Assembly (NCBI RefSeq): GCF_000174355.1
Contig: NZ_ACIS01000003.1
Span: 372,001-436,000 of the forward strand
Direction: 5' to 3'
DNA length: 64,000 nucleotides
Origin: Pseudogulbenkiania ferrooxidans 2002
GTDB lineage: Bacteria; Pseudomonadota; Gammaproteobacteria; Burkholderiales; Chromobacteriaceae
This document shows positions 33,805 through 42,379 of this stretch, one piece after another. A program made the position numbers and the translations under genes. The notes under the pieces are model-generated. The model was given only the letters and a program-made list of their open reading frames with translations. It ran no database searches and had not been told where the DNA came from. Position 1 is the stretch's first letter. Each line of letters begins with the position of its first letter.

Positions 33805-33826
33805 AAACGGCCCCGCGGGGCCGTTT
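33805..33826. terminator. Bidirectional terminator between the Lrp-type gene and the UPF0114 gene
   Basis: Stem AAACGGCCCC/GGGGCCGTTT with T residues on both strands, lying between converging genes. Confidence 0.8.
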
Positions 33827-33839
33827 GCTTATGAGGCGT

Positions 33840-34397
33840 TCAGTGCTTGTTGCTGTGCACGGTGGAGTACAGCAGCTTGTCGGTGTAGGCGATCGCCGCC
33901 GCCGACACCAGGAAGGCCAGATGCAACAGCAACTGCCACTTGATGGTGTGTTCCGGCAGCTGGCTGGCGTTGATGAAGGTCTGCAGCAGATGGATCGACG
34001 AAATACTGATGATGGCCATCGACAGCTTCACCTTCAGCACCGAGGCGTTGACGTGATCCAGCCACTCCGGCTGATCCGGATGGTTGTCGATGCGCAGCCG
34101 CGACACGAACGTCTCGTAGCCGCCCACCGTCACCATCAGCAGCAGGTTCGCGATCATCACCACGTCGATCAGCGCCAGCACCGACAGCATGATCTCGGTT
34201 TCGGTCAGCACCGGCAGATTGTGCAGCAGCTCCCACAGCGAGGACAGGAACTTCCAGGCGTACACCCCCTGCACCACGATCAGGCCGAGGTAGATCGGCA
34301 GCTGCAGCCAGCGGCTCCAGAAGATCACCTGCCCGAGGCGCGATTTGCGCGCCTCGCTCGCGTGCCGGGCGTCCACCAGGGTCGAGGTCTCGTTCAA
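33840..34397 (-). CDS. UPF0114 (YqhA-like) membrane protein
   Basis: A 185-aa integral membrane protein with about four hydrophobic segments ([37 protein letters not shown], and two later ones) and the family pattern [14 protein letters not shown] and [20 protein letters not shown]. Its function is unknown. It starts 10 bases after metF ends on the same strand and may be co-transcribed with it. Confidence 0.85.
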   Translation of the reverse strand: MNETSTLVDARHASEARKSRLGQVIFWSRWLQLPIYLGLIVVQGVYAWKFLSSLWELLHNLPVLTETEIMLSVLALIDVVMIANLLLMVTVGGYETFVSRLRIDNHPDQPEWLDHVNASVLKVKLSMAIISISSIHLLQTFINASQLPEHTIKWQLLLHLAFLVSAAAIAYTDKLLYSTVHSNKH

Positions 34398-34407
34398 CGT
34401 CGCCCCC

Positions 34408-35244
34408 TCACAGCCCCAGGCGTTGCCAGATGGTCGAGACGATGCCGGCCTGGTTCAGGGTGTAGAAGTGCAGGCCAGGGGCGCCGCCCGTCAGCAGGCG
34501 GTCGCACAGCTCGGTCACCACGTCGAGGCCGAGGGCTCGGATCGAGGCGGTGTCGTCGTAGTAGGCCTGCATGCGCAGGCGCAACCAGCGCGGCACTTCG
34601 GCGCCGCACATGTCGGAGAAGCGGCACAGCTGGCCGAAGTTGGCGATCGGCATGATGCCCGGCACGATCGGGATGTCCACGCCGCGCGCCTGCACCTCGT
34701 CGACGAAGCGGAAGTAGGCGTCGGCGTTGAAGAAATACTGCGTCATCGCCGAATTGGCGCCGGCCTGCACCTTGCGCACGAAGTTGTTGAGGTCGTCCTC
34801 GGCGGAGCGCGCCTGCGGGTGAAACTCCGGGTAGGCGGCGACTTCGATGTGGAAATGATCGCCATGCTCGGCGCGGATGAACGCCACCAGCTCGTTGGCA
34901 TAGCGGAACTCGCCGGCCTCGCCCATGCCGGACGGCAGGTCGCCGCGCAGCGCCACGATGTGGCGGATGCCGTGGCTGCGGTACTCGTTGAGAATGGCGC
35001 GGATGTTGTCGCGGGTGGAGCCGATGCACGACAGATGCGGTGCGGCGGCGTAGCCCTCGTTGCGGATCTCCAGCACCGTCCCCAGCGTGCCCTCGCGCGT
35101 GGTGCCGCCGGCGCCGAAGGTGACGGAGAAGAACTCGGGCTTGAACTGCGCCAGCTGCTGACGCGTGGTACGCAGCTTGGCGATGCTTTCCGCCGTCTTG
35201 GGCGGGAAAAACTCGAAACTGAAGGTACGCGGCTTGGTGCTCAT
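34408..35244 (-). CDS. metF: 5,10-methylenetetrahydrofolate reductase
   Basis: FAD enzyme making 5-methyltetrahydrofolate for methionine synthesis. The 278-aa product starts [20 protein letters not shown], then [23 protein letters not shown] and [11 protein letters not shown], all family motifs. ATG 35244 matches the family start; the short upstream extension is not supported. It follows ahcY by 240 bases on the same strand, grouping methyl supply with SAH removal. Confidence 0.96.
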   Translation of the reverse strand: MSTKPRTFSFEFFPPKTAESIAKLRTTRQQLAQFKPEFFSVTFGAGGTTREGTLGTVLEIRNEGYAAAPHLSCIGSTRDNIRAILNEYRSHGIRHIVALRGDLPSGMGEAGEFRYANELVAFIRAEHGDHFHIEVAAYPEFHPQARSAEDDLNNFVRKVQAGANSAMTQYFFNADAYFRFVDEVQARGVDIPIVPGIMPIANFGQLCRFSDMCGAEVPRWLRLRMQAYYDDTASIRALGLDVVTELCDRLLTGGAPGLHFYTLNQAGIVSTIWQRLGL

Positions 35245-35275
35245 GATCTGATCTCTGTCGCCGCCCCGTGCCAAG

Positions 35276-35285
35276 GTTGGCCGAA
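35276..35285 (-). repeat. TTCGGCCAAC motif copy (intergenic)
   Basis: Exact 10-mer in the ahcY-metF gap, extended on the minus strand to TTCGGCCAACCTT, the same 13-mer as in the inverted pair at 30882-30908. Confidence 0.75.
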
Positions 35286-35444
35286 GCGGTCGTTATTCCC
35301 GGATAGTTTCGTTTGCTGCCATGGCAAGTCTATTTCACCCGGCGGCCCAGCCCAAGTAAGGCTCGTTCGGTGCAGGCCACGGCGGGTGGCGGACCTCACC
35401 AGCCCGGGCTCGGGCAGCAGCAATAGACCCACGGCACTAGACGA

Positions 35445-35468
35445 GAAAGGCGGGCTGCCCTGCCCGCC
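35445..35468 (-). terminator. Possible terminator after ahcY
   Basis: Minus-strand stem GGCGGGC/GCCCGCC with a six-base loop, but only TTTC follows, so termination is likely partial and metF may be reached by readthrough. Confidence 0.5.
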
Positions 35469-35484
35469 CTTCATCGTCCCGACA

Positions 35485-36897
35485 TCAATAGCGATAGTGC
35501 GCCGGCTTGTACGGGCCTTCCTTCGGCACGCTGATGTAGTCGGCCTGCTGCTGGGTCAGCTCGGTCAGCTTGACGCCGATGCGCTCCAGATGCAGGCGCG
35601 CCACCTTCTCGTCCAGGTGCTTAGGCAGCACGTACACTTCTTTGCCGTACTTCTCGCCGTGCTGGAAGATTTCCATCTGCGCCAACACCTGGTTGGTGAA
35701 GCTGTTCGACATCACGAAGCTCGGGTGGCCGGTGGCGCAGCCCAGGTTCACCAGGCGGCCTTCGGCCAGCAGGATGATGCGGCGGCCATCCGGGAAGATG
35801 ATGTGGTCGACCTGCGGCTTGATGTTCTCCCACTGGTACTGGCGCAAGCTGGCGACTTCGATCTCGCTGTCGAAGTGGCCGATGTTGCAGACGATGGCGT
35901 TGTTGCGCATCTTCACCAGATGATCGTGGGTGATCACACCGACGTTACCGGTGGTGGTGACGAAGATGTCACCCTGGTTGCACACGTCGTCCATGGTCAC
36001 CACGCGGTAGCCTTCCATCGCCGCCTGCAGGGCGCAGATCGGATCGATCTCGGTCACCCACACGGTGGCGCCGAGGCCGCGCAACGATTGCGCGCAGCCC
36101 TTGCCCACGTCGCCGTAGCCCAGCACCACGGCGATCTTGCCGGCGATCATCACGTCGGTGGCGCGCTTGATGCCGTCCACCAACGATTCGCGGCAGCCGT
36201 ACAGGTTGTCGAACTTGGACTTGGTCACCGAGTCGTTGACATTGAACGCCGGGAACGGCAGGCGGCCTTCCTTCTGCAGCTGGTACAGGCGATGCACGCC
36301 GGTGGTGGTCTCCTCGGTCACGCCCTTGATGTGCTTGAGGCGCTTGGAGTACCAGTTGGCATCCTGTTCCAGATAACGGGCGATGGCGGCGTACAGCGCC
36401 ACTTCTTCCTCGTTGGTCGGCTTGGCGATCAGCGAGCGGTCGCTCTCGGCGCGCGCGCCCAGCATCAACAGCAGCGTGGCGTCGCCGCCGTCGTCGAGGA
36501 TCATGTTGGCCGGTTCGTTTTCCGGCCATTCGAAGATCTTGTGCGAGAATTCCCAGTACTCGTCGAGCGACTCGCCCTTGAAGGCGAACACCGGGATGCC
36601 GGCGGCGGCGATGGCGGCGGCGGCGTGGTCCTGGGTCGAGAAGATATTGCACGACGCCCAGCGCACGTCGGCGCCCAGGGCCACCAGGGTCTCGATCAGC
36701 ACGCCGGTCTGGATCGTCATGTGCAGCGAACCGGCGATGCGCGCGCCCTTGAGCGGCTTGCTGTCGCCGTATTCGGCGCGCAGCGCCATCAGGCCCGGCA
36801 TTTCGGTCTCGGCAATCGCCAGTTCCTTGCGGCCCCAGGCGGCCTGGGCCATATCGGCAACGTAGAAATCGGTAAAGGTATCAGCCACAGCGTTCAT
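35485..36897 (-). CDS. ahcY: Adenosylhomocysteinase
   Basis: NAD-dependent reversible hydrolysis of S-adenosylhomocysteine to adenosine and homocysteine. The 470-aa product begins [20 protein letters not shown], has the signature [16 protein letters not shown], the NAD-binding [20 protein letters not shown] and the C-terminal [13 protein letters not shown] 36897 has GGAG six bases upstream. The leader contains an SAH riboswitch, so the gene is expected to switch on when its substrate accumulates. Confidence 0.98.
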   Translation of the reverse strand: MNAVADTFTDFYVADMAQAAWGRKELAIAETEMPGLMALRAEYGDSKPLKGARIAGSLHMTIQTGVLIETLVALGADVRWASCNIFSTQDHAAAAIAAAGIPVFAFKGESLDEYWEFSHKIFEWPENEPANMILDDGGDATLLLMLGARAESDRSLIAKPTNEEEVALYAAIARYLEQDANWYSKRLKHIKGVTEETTTGVHRLYQLQKEGRLPFPAFNVNDSVTKSKFDNLYGCRESLVDGIKRATDVMIAGKIAVVLGYGDVGKGCAQSLRGLGATVWVTEIDPICALQAAMEGYRVVTMDDVCNQGDIFVTTTGNVGVITHDHLVKMRNNAIVCNIGHFDSEIEVASLRQYQWENIKPQVDHIIFPDGRRIILLAEGRLVNLGCATGHPSFVMSNSFTNQVLAQMEIFQHGEKYGKEVYVLPKHLDEKVARLHLERIGVKLTELTQQQADYISVPKEGPYKPAHYRY

Positions 36898-36964
36898 CAA
36901 GAACTCCACGATGTGGCCGGTGGGATGCGGCTCACCCGCAAACCCGTCCGGCACGGGGTTATGA

Positions 36965-37028
36965 GGGTGAGCGCCGTTGATGCGGAAACCGAGCCTGGGA
37001 GGGAACAGCCTCTCGCAGCGCTCCTCGG
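36965..37028 (-). promoter_or_regulatory. S-adenosylhomocysteine riboswitch
   Basis: The minus-strand leader reads CCGAGGAGCGCTGCGA, then CCCAGGCTCGG, then CAACGGCGCTCACCC, the conserved blocks of the SAH riboswitch class in order. CCGAG pairs with CTCGG (P1), and GAGCGC pairs with GGCGCTC to give the pseudoknot. It lies 67 bases before the ahcY ATG. Known members upstream of ahcY raise expression on binding SAH. A possible -10 (TACAAT, 37045-37040) sits 12 bases upstream of the aptamer. Confidence 0.92.
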
Positions 37029-37159
37029 TTTAGCCCGCCATTGTACCCGTAAAACACTCCGGCCGAACAGGGAGGCGCCGGCACTGCAGCGGCGACACCA
37101 CACCCGCCAACGGGGCTAGCCGAGCAGGCCGGCCGCCAGTTCCCCCTCCTCCACGCATA
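37029..37159. other. Promoter-proximal region between metK and ahcY
   Basis: The metK-ahcY gap is 312 bases. Besides the riboswitch, the possible TACAAT -10 and the metK terminator, the stretch 37060-37155 shows no gene or clear signal. Confidence 0.45.
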
Positions 37160-37184
37160 AAAAAAGCGGGCACACGGCCCGCTC
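37160..37184 (-). terminator. Intrinsic terminator after metK
   Basis: Minus-strand stem AGCGGGC/GCCCGCT with a five-base loop and a T7 tail, 26 bases past the metK stop. Confidence 0.8.
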
Positions 37185-37209
37185 TTGGCATCGGAACATC
37201 CGCTCCGGA

Positions 37210-38379
37210 TTACAGCCCGGCGTCGGCGCGCAGCGCCTCGGCCTTGTCGGTGCGCTCCCAGGTGAATTCCGGCTCCTCGCGGCCAAAGTGGCCGTAGGCG
37301 GCGGTCTTGCCGTAGATCGGACGCAGCAGGTCGAGCTGCTGAATGATGCCCTTCGGGCGCAGGTCGAAGTGACGCTTGACCAGTTCCACGATCAGCTCGT
37401 TCGGGACCTTGTTGGTGCCGAAGGTGTCGACCGAGATCGAAGTCGGTTGCGCCACGCCGATGGCGTAGCTCACCTGGATCTGGCACTGGCGCGCCAGCCC
37501 GGCGGCGACGATGTTCTTCGCCACGTAGCGGCCGGCGTAGGCGGCCGAGCGGTCCACCTTGGACGGATCCTTGCCGGAGAACGCGCCACCGCCGTGCGGC
37601 GCGGCACCGCCGTAGGTGTCGACGATGATCTTGCGGCCGGTCAGTCCGCAGTCGCCCTGCGGGCCGCCGATGACAAAGCGGCCGGTCGGGTTGATCAGGA
37701 AACGGGTCTCGGCGGTCAGCATCTCCGGCGGCAGCACCGGCTTGACGATATCCTCGATCACCGCCTCGGTCAGTGCCTTGTGGTCGATGTCCGGCGCGTG
37801 CTGGGTCGACAGCACCACGGTATCGATGCGCTTGGGCAGGCCGGTCTCGGCATCGTAAACGCAGGTGATCTGGCTCTTGGCGTCCGGGCGCAGCCACGGC
37901 AGGCGGCCGTCCTTGCGCAGTTCGGCCTGGCGCTGCACCAAGCGGTGCGCGTAGTAGATCGGGAACGGCATCAGCGTCGGGGTTTCGTCGCAGGCGTAGC
38001 CGAACATCAGGCCCTGGTCGCCGGCACCCTGGTCGAGGTCGAGGCCCTGGCCTTCGTTGACGCCCTGTGCGATATCGGGCGACTGCTTGTCGTAGCCGAC
38101 CAGCACGGCGCAGCCGCGGTAGTCGAAGCCCATATCGGCGTTGTCGTAGCCGATGCGCTTGACGGTCTCGCGTGCGATCTTGATGTAGTCGACGTTGGCG
38201 GCCGTGGTGATCTCGCCCGCCAGCACCACCAGGCCGGTGTTCACCAGCGTTTCGGCCGCAACGCGTGCGTGCTTGTCTTCGCGCAGGATGGCGTCGAGGA
38301 TGGCGTCGGAGATCTGGTCGGCTACTTTGTCCGGATGTCCTTCGGACACCGATTCAGAAGTAAACAGGTATTCGCTCAT
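37210..38379 (-). CDS. metK: S-adenosylmethionine synthase
   Basis: Makes S-adenosylmethionine from methionine and ATP. The 389-aa product starts [20 protein letters not shown] and carries both family signatures, [12 protein letters not shown] and [17 protein letters not shown] terminator separates it from ahcY, so it has its own transcript. It diverges from the lipid A acyltransferase gene over about 80 bases. Confidence 0.98.
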   Translation of the reverse strand: MSEYLFTSESVSEGHPDKVADQISDAILDAILREDKHARVAAETLVNTGLVVLAGEITTAANVDYIKIARETVKRIGYDNADMGFDYRGCAVLVGYDKQSPDIAQGVNEGQGLDLDQGAGDQGLMFGYACDETPTLMPFPIYYAHRLVQRQAELRKDGRLPWLRPDAKSQITCVYDAETGLPKRIDTVVLSTQHAPDIDHKALTEAVIEDIVKPVLPPEMLTAETRFLINPTGRFVIGGPQGDCGLTGRKIIVDTYGGAAPHGGGAFSGKDPSKVDRSAAYAGRYVAKNIVAAGLARQCQIQVSYAIGVAQPTSISVDTFGTNKVPNELIVELVKRHFDLRPKGIIQQLDLLRPIYGKTAAYGHFGREEPEFTWERTDKAEALRADAGL

Positions 38380-38458
38380 TGATTTTTCATTCCCGGAGAA
38401 AGCCTAAAACTGAAGGATGATAAAATAGGCCGATTCCACTTTTCATTCTGAACCCGTC

Positions 38459-39346
38459 ATGGCAACGTTGGTCCATTTTCTGCTATCCCTCCTCGCGCGG
38501 CTGCCACTGTCGTGGCTGCAAGGGCTGGGGGCCTGCCTGGGACGGCTTACCTATCATCTGTCCCCCCGCTTCGCGGCGAGACTGGAGGAAAATCTTAGGT
38601 CAAGTCAAATCGGCAAAAGTTATCAGGTTTTCCAAGACTTAGTCAAACAATCCGCAGCCGAAACCGGCAAGGGCACGCTGGAACTGGCCATCGCCTGGTG
38701 CCGCGAGCCGGACGACATCGCCGCCATGGTACGCCACTGCAACGGTTGGGAACACGTCGAGGCCGCGCTCGCCGCCGGCCACGGCATCGTGTTCGTCACT
38801 CCGCACCTGGGCAGCTACGACATCGCCGGGCGCTACATCAGCTCGCGCCTGCCGTTCCCGCTCACCGCCATGTACCGCCCGCCCAAGCTCGCCTGGCTGG
38901 AGCCGGTGATGCAGGCCGGGCGCTCGCGCGGCAAGGGCAAGACGGCACCCGCCACCGGCGCCGGCGTGCGCGTGCTGATGAAGGCACTGAAAGCCGGTGA
39001 AGCCACCATCATCCTGCCCGACCAGGTGCCGGGCAACGGTGAGGGAGTCTGGGCGCCGTTCTTCGGCCAACCTGCCTACACCATGACGCTGGTTCCACGC
39101 CTGGCGCAGGTCTCCGGTGTCGAGGTGCTGCTGTTCACCGGCGAGCGCCTGCCCAAGGGAGCCGGTTTTGCGGTGCACATCGAGCCGCTGCCGGAAGCCT
39201 TCAGCGGCGACAAGGAGCAGGATGCCGCCACGCTCAACCGCGCCGTCGAGAACCTGATCCGCCGCTACCCTGCCCAGTATCTGTGGAGTTACAACCGTTA
39301 CAAATGCCCCGCCGGCGTCACCCCGCCGGCCCCGCAACAAGGATAA
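38459..39346 (+). CDS. Lysophospholipid acyltransferase, LpxL/HtrB family (first of two)
   Basis: A 295-aa inner-membrane acyltransferase of lipid A assembly. It has an N-terminal hydrophobic segment (VHFLLSLLARLPLSWLQGLG), the catalytic HX4D motif in TPHLGSYDIAGRY, the TAMYRPPK block and the ILPDQVPGNGEGVWAPFFGQ block. Such enzymes add secondary acyl chains to Kdo-lipid A or a precursor. A second family member follows 9 bases later, so the pair may act in succession. Which acyl chain each adds cannot be told. Confidence 0.88.
   Translation: MATLVHFLLSLLARLPLSWLQGLGACLGRLTYHLSPRFAARLEENLRSSQIGKSYQVFQDLVKQSAAETGKGTLELAIAWCREPDDIAAMVRHCNGWEHVEAALAAGHGIVFVTPHLGSYDIAGRYISSRLPFPLTAMYRPPKLAWLEPVMQAGRSRGKGKTAPATGAGVRVLMKALKAGEATIILPDQVPGNGEGVWAPFFGQPAYTMTLVPRLAQVSGVEVLLFTGERLPKGAGFAVHIEPLPEAFSGDKEQDAATLNRAVENLIRRYPAQYLWSYNRYKCPAGVTPPAPQQG
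39062..39071 (+). repeat. TTCGGCCAAC motif copy
   Basis: Exact 10-mer extended to TTCGGCCAACCT; here it encodes Phe-Gly-Gln in the sense direction. Confidence 0.65.
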
Positions 39347-39355
39347 CAAGCAACA

Positions 39356-40222
39356 ATGAAGATCGTTTTTGCCCTGCTGTGGCTGCTCCGTCTGCTGCCG
39401 ATGTGGCTCATCGGCGCGCTCGCCTGGCTGCTCGGCAGTCTCGCCTACGCTTTGGCGCGCGAACGGCGCCGCGTCGGCCTGATCAACCTGCGCCTGTGCT
39501 TTCCCGACATGTCGCTGGCCGAGCGCAAGCGCCTGATCCGCCGCAACTTCCAGCACATGATACGACTGGCACTGGAGTACGGCGTGTGCTGGTGGAGTTC
39601 GGCCGAACGCATCCGCAAGCTGGTCACCGTGAAGAACCTGCAATACGTCACCGACCTGCGCGCCAAAGGCGAGGACGTCATCCTGTTCTACCCGCACTTC
39701 GTCGCCTTCGAGATGGGTGCCTACCGCATGAACCAGGACATCCCGCTGGTCAGCGTCTACTCGCACCAGAAAAACCGCGAACTCGACGCCCAGATCTACA
39801 AGGGCCGCCAGCGCTACGACAACTGCTACATCGTGTCGCGCCAGGAAAGCCTGCGTTCGATCATCAAGGCGATGCGCCAGGACCACGCGCCCTTCCTCTA
39901 CCTGCCCGACCAGGATTTCGGCCCGCGCGACTCGCTCTTCGTGAAATTCTTCGACACCGACGCCGCCACCATCCCCGGCCTGTCGCGCATCGCCAAGCTC
40001 GCCAAGGCACACGTGGTCCCGGTCATCGCGCGCCGCGTCGGCAACCGCTTCGAGCTCGAATACTACCCGCCCTGGGAAAACTACCCGACCGACGACGTCG
40101 AAGCCGACACCCGGCGCATGAACGCCTTCCTCGAGGAGCGCATCCGCGAGATACCCGACCAGTATTTCTGGCTGCACAAGCGCTTCAAGACCCGCCCGGC
40201 GGGGCAGTCGCGTTTCTACTGA
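39356..40222 (+). CDS. Lysophospholipid acyltransferase, LpxL/LpxM family (second of two)
   Basis: A 288-aa paralogue of the preceding gene with an N-terminal membrane segment (LLWLLRLLPMWLIGALAWLL), LRLCFPDMSLAERKRLIRRN, the catalytic HX4E motif in YPHFVAFEMGAYR, and YLPDQDFGPRDSLFVKFF. It starts 9 bases after the first acyltransferase, so the two form one operon ended by a terminator. It matches the lauroyl/myristoyl transferase branch more closely than its neighbour. Confidence 0.9.
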   Translation: MKIVFALLWLLRLLPMWLIGALAWLLGSLAYALARERRRVGLINLRLCFPDMSLAERKRLIRRNFQHMIRLALEYGVCWWSSAERIRKLVTVKNLQYVTDLRAKGEDVILFYPHFVAFEMGAYRMNQDIPLVSVYSHQKNRELDAQIYKGRQRYDNCYIVSRQESLRSIIKAMRQDHAPFLYLPDQDFGPRDSLFVKFFDTDAATIPGLSRIAKLAKAHVVPVIARRVGNRFELEYYPPWENYPTDDVEADTRRMNAFLEERIREIPDQYFWLHKRFKTRPAGQSRFY

Positions 40223-40243
40223 GCCATACTCCCGCCCCTCACC

Positions 40244-40266
40244 AAGCCGACCCCATGGTTCGGCTT
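40244..40266 (+). terminator. Intrinsic terminator after the acyltransferase pair
   Basis: Stem AAGCCGA/TCGGCTT with additional inner CC/GG pairing, followed by a T-run. Confidence 0.75.
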
Positions 40267-40269
40267 TTT

Positions 40270-40535
40270 TTACGGCCCCAGCACTCCGTAGCACGCGATG
40301 GTGCCCGAGCCGTCTTCCATCTCGACCGCGAAGGTCGATTGCAGGGCCACGGCCACGCTCGCTGCCCCCCCCCCCCGGCAAACCCGCGCAGACCACGCGC
40401 CGCAATCCCCCCGGCCCCGCACGACGCCGCCAACGCCGAAACAGCCGTTGTTACATCGCCACCCGACCCTTCCTGCCCGGCAGGACGCCAGCCGAGTCGT
40501 GGCCAGAGAGCTGAAGCCAATCGCCCCCTCACCCC
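40270..40535 (-). pseudogene. Possible broken or phase-variable small coding region
   Basis: On the minus strand the frame ending at 40270 reads SVAVALQSTFAVEMEDGSGT and IACYGVLGP before its stop, with strong GC-rich third positions. On the other side of the poly-G run (minus strand) a different frame reads VTTAVSALAASCGAGGIAAR. Joining the two needs a frameshift within the 12-base homopolymer. I do not recognise a family. It could be a gene remnant, a phase-variable gene or a chance open frame. Confidence 0.25.
40365..40376. repeat. 12-base C homopolymer
   Basis: A run of twelve C residues on the plus strand (G on the minus strand), by far the longest homopolymer of G/C in the window. Such runs are slippage-prone. 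Confidence 0.85.
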
Positions 40536-40553
40536 AGCTCGGCCCGGAAAAGA

Positions 40554-40583
40554 AAAAACCCGACTGCGTACAGTCGGGTTTTT
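40554..40583 (-). terminator. Terminator at the end of the nuo operon
   Basis: Minus-strand stem AAAAACCCGACTG/CAGTCGGGTTTTT with a four-base loop and further T residues, 18 bases beyond the DUF2818 gene. Confidence 0.85.
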
Positions 40584-40600
40584 CTCGGAGGCGGAACGGC

Positions 40601-40897
40601 TCAGCTGCGGCGCCTCTTCCAGAAGTAACGGTAGACAAAGCCCGGGAAGCCAAACACCAGGAACAAGGCCGCCGTGGTGGCGTAGAACTGCCAGTTCTGG
40701 CTGTGCACCGGCATCTGGCGGCCTTCCAAAAAACGGGCCAGCAGGCCGACCAGGAAGAACAGCACCACCAGCTCAAGTAGCCGCCAGCCGGCATGCTTTG
40801 ACTCGACCTTGATCACGCCGGCAATGCGCGGCATGAAAAAGGGCAGATTGGCTGCCAGCACGGCAACCAGCAATACGGTGGCGACGCTGCTCTCCAC
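40601..40897 (-). CDS. DUF2818 family membrane protein
   Basis: A 98-aa protein with three hydrophobic segments (VATVLLVAVLAANLPFFMP, LLELVVLFFLVGLLARFLE, YATTAALFLVFGFPGFVYRY) and a basic tail FWKRRRS. Proteins of this family are found directly after nuoN in many beta-proteobacteria, as here (9 bases downstream). A role in complex I assembly or stability is possible but not established. Confidence 0.85.
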   Translation of the reverse strand: MESSVATVLLVAVLAANLPFFMPRIAGVIKVESKHAGWRLLELVVLFFLVGLLARFLEGRQMPVHSQNWQFYATTAALFLVFGFPGFVYRYFWKRRRS

Positions 40898-40906
40898 GAT
40901 GACTCC

Positions 40907-42361
40907 TTACAGGACGGTCAGCGACTGCTTCATCGCCTCGACGCAGATTTCGATCAGGCGCTCCGGGAGCACGCCCAGCACCAGCAGGGCCAGAGCGTTG
41001 AGCGACAGCACCAGCTGCATGTCGCCACGCACCACGATCGGGCTCGTGTCCTGTACCTCGTCGAAGTACATGTGCTTGACCACGCGCAGGTAATAGAAGG
41101 CGCCGATCAGCGACATCGCCACGGCGAACACCGCGAGCTTGACCAGACCGATATCGACGATGGCCTTGATCACCGCGAACTTGGCGTAAAAGCCCACCAG
41201 CGGCGGAATACCGGCCAGCGAGAACATCGTCAGCAGCATCAGGGCGGCGTACCAGCTGTTGCGGCTGTTCAGCCCCTTCAGGTCTTCCAGTTTGTCGCAC
41301 TCGAAACCGGCGCGCGACAGCGCCATGATGACGCCGAAGGAAGCCAGCGTGGTCAGCACGTAGGTGACAGCGTAGAACAGCGCCGAAGAATAGCCCTGTT
41401 CGTTGCCGGCCAGGAGACCCAGCAGCAGGAAACCCATGTGCGAGATGGTCGAATAGGCCAGCATGCGCTTGAGGTTGGTCTGCGCGATGGCGGTGATGTT
41501 GCCGATCGCCATCGACAGCACGGCCATGATCGCCAGCATGCTCTGCCAGTCGCCGGTCAACCCGTCCAGACCCTGCACCAGGATGCGGAAGATGAACACG
41601 AAGGCCGCCAGCTTCGGCGCCGCGCCGATCATCAGCGTGATCGCGGTCGGCGAGCCCTGATAGACGTCCGGAATCCACATATGGAACGGCACCGCACCCA
41701 GCTTGAACGCCAGACCAGCCACCAAGAACACCAAGCCGAACACCAGCAGCAGCTGGTTGGCCGAACCACCGTGGATGGACTTGGCGATGGCGGCGATTTC
41801 CAGCGTGCCGGTCGCGCCGTACACCATCGACATGCCATACAGCAGCAGACCGGAAGCCAGCGCGCCCAGCACGAAGTACTTCATGGCCGCTTCGGTCGCC
41901 GGCACCGAGTCACGCTGCAGCGCGATCAGCGCGTACAGCGACAGCGACAGCAGTTCCAAGCCCATGTACAGCGACAGGAAGTGGCTGGCAGACACCATCA
42001 CGTTCATGCCGAACAGCGCGAACAGCGCCAGGGTGAAGAACTCACCCTTGAACATGTCGCGGTCAGCGGCGTACTGGCGCGAATACACCAGGATCATCGC
42101 GGTCGCGCCGTACATCGCCAGTTTCACCAGCGAGGCCAGCGGATCGGCCACGAACATGTTGGACAAGGTGTACTGCGCGTACGGCTCGAACGTATACACC
42201 TGCAGCGCGGCCGTACCGGCCAGGGTCAGCAGACTGAGGCCGTAGGTAATGCCGCGCTTGGCATCCGAAATAAACAGATCGAGCAACAGGATGACCGACA
42301 GTGCCGAGATCAGGAAGATCTCGGGCATCACCGGTACCAGATTCAAATCAGCCCAATTCAT
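40907..42361 (-). CDS. nuoN: NADH-quinone oxidoreductase subunit N
   Basis: Antiporter-like proton-pumping membrane subunit of complex I. The 484-aa product is almost wholly hydrophobic (about 14 segments), with the family region GLAFKLGAVPFHMWIPDVYQ, followed by GSPTAITLMIGAAPKLAAF, and the Lys-containing TNLKRMLAYSTISHMGFLLL. It begins MNWADLNLVPVMPEIFLISA. Last classical nuo gene, 18 bases after nuoM. Confidence 0.97.
   Translation of the reverse strand: MNWADLNLVPVMPEIFLISALSVILLLDLFISDAKRGITYGLSLLTLAGTAALQVYTFEPYAQYTLSNMFVADPLASLVKLAMYGATAMILVYSRQYAADRDMFKGEFFTLALFALFGMNVMVSASHFLSLYMGLELLSLSLYALIALQRDSVPATEAAMKYFVLGALASGLLLYGMSMVYGATGTLEIAAIAKSIHGGSANQLLLVFGLVFLVAGLAFKLGAVPFHMWIPDVYQGSPTAITLMIGAAPKLAAFVFIFRILVQGLDGLTGDWQSMLAIMAVLSMAIGNITAIAQTNLKRMLAYSTISHMGFLLLGLLAGNEQGYSSALFYAVTYVLTTLASFGVIMALSRAGFECDKLEDLKGLNSRNSWYAALMLLTMFSLAGIPPLVGFYAKFAVIKAIVDIGLVKLAVFAVAMSLIGAFYYLRVVKHMYFDEVQDTSPIVVRGDMQLVLSLNALALLVLGVLPERLIEICVEAMKQSLTVL
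41756..41765 (-). repeat. TTCGGCCAAC motif copy
   Basis: Exact 10-mer in nuoN in the sense direction, coding Ser-Ala-Asn; a frame different from the Leu-Ala-Glu copies. Confidence 0.65.
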
Positions 42362-42379
42362 TGTGGTTTCCTTGTGGCC

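Larger units (their letters stand above)
40223..40600. other. Intergenic region with a poly-C tract
   Basis: 378 bases between the acyltransferase operon and the end of the nuo operon. It contains two terminators (40244-40266 and 40554-40583), a 12-C run and a minus-strand coding-like fragment, listed separately. Confidence 0.5.
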
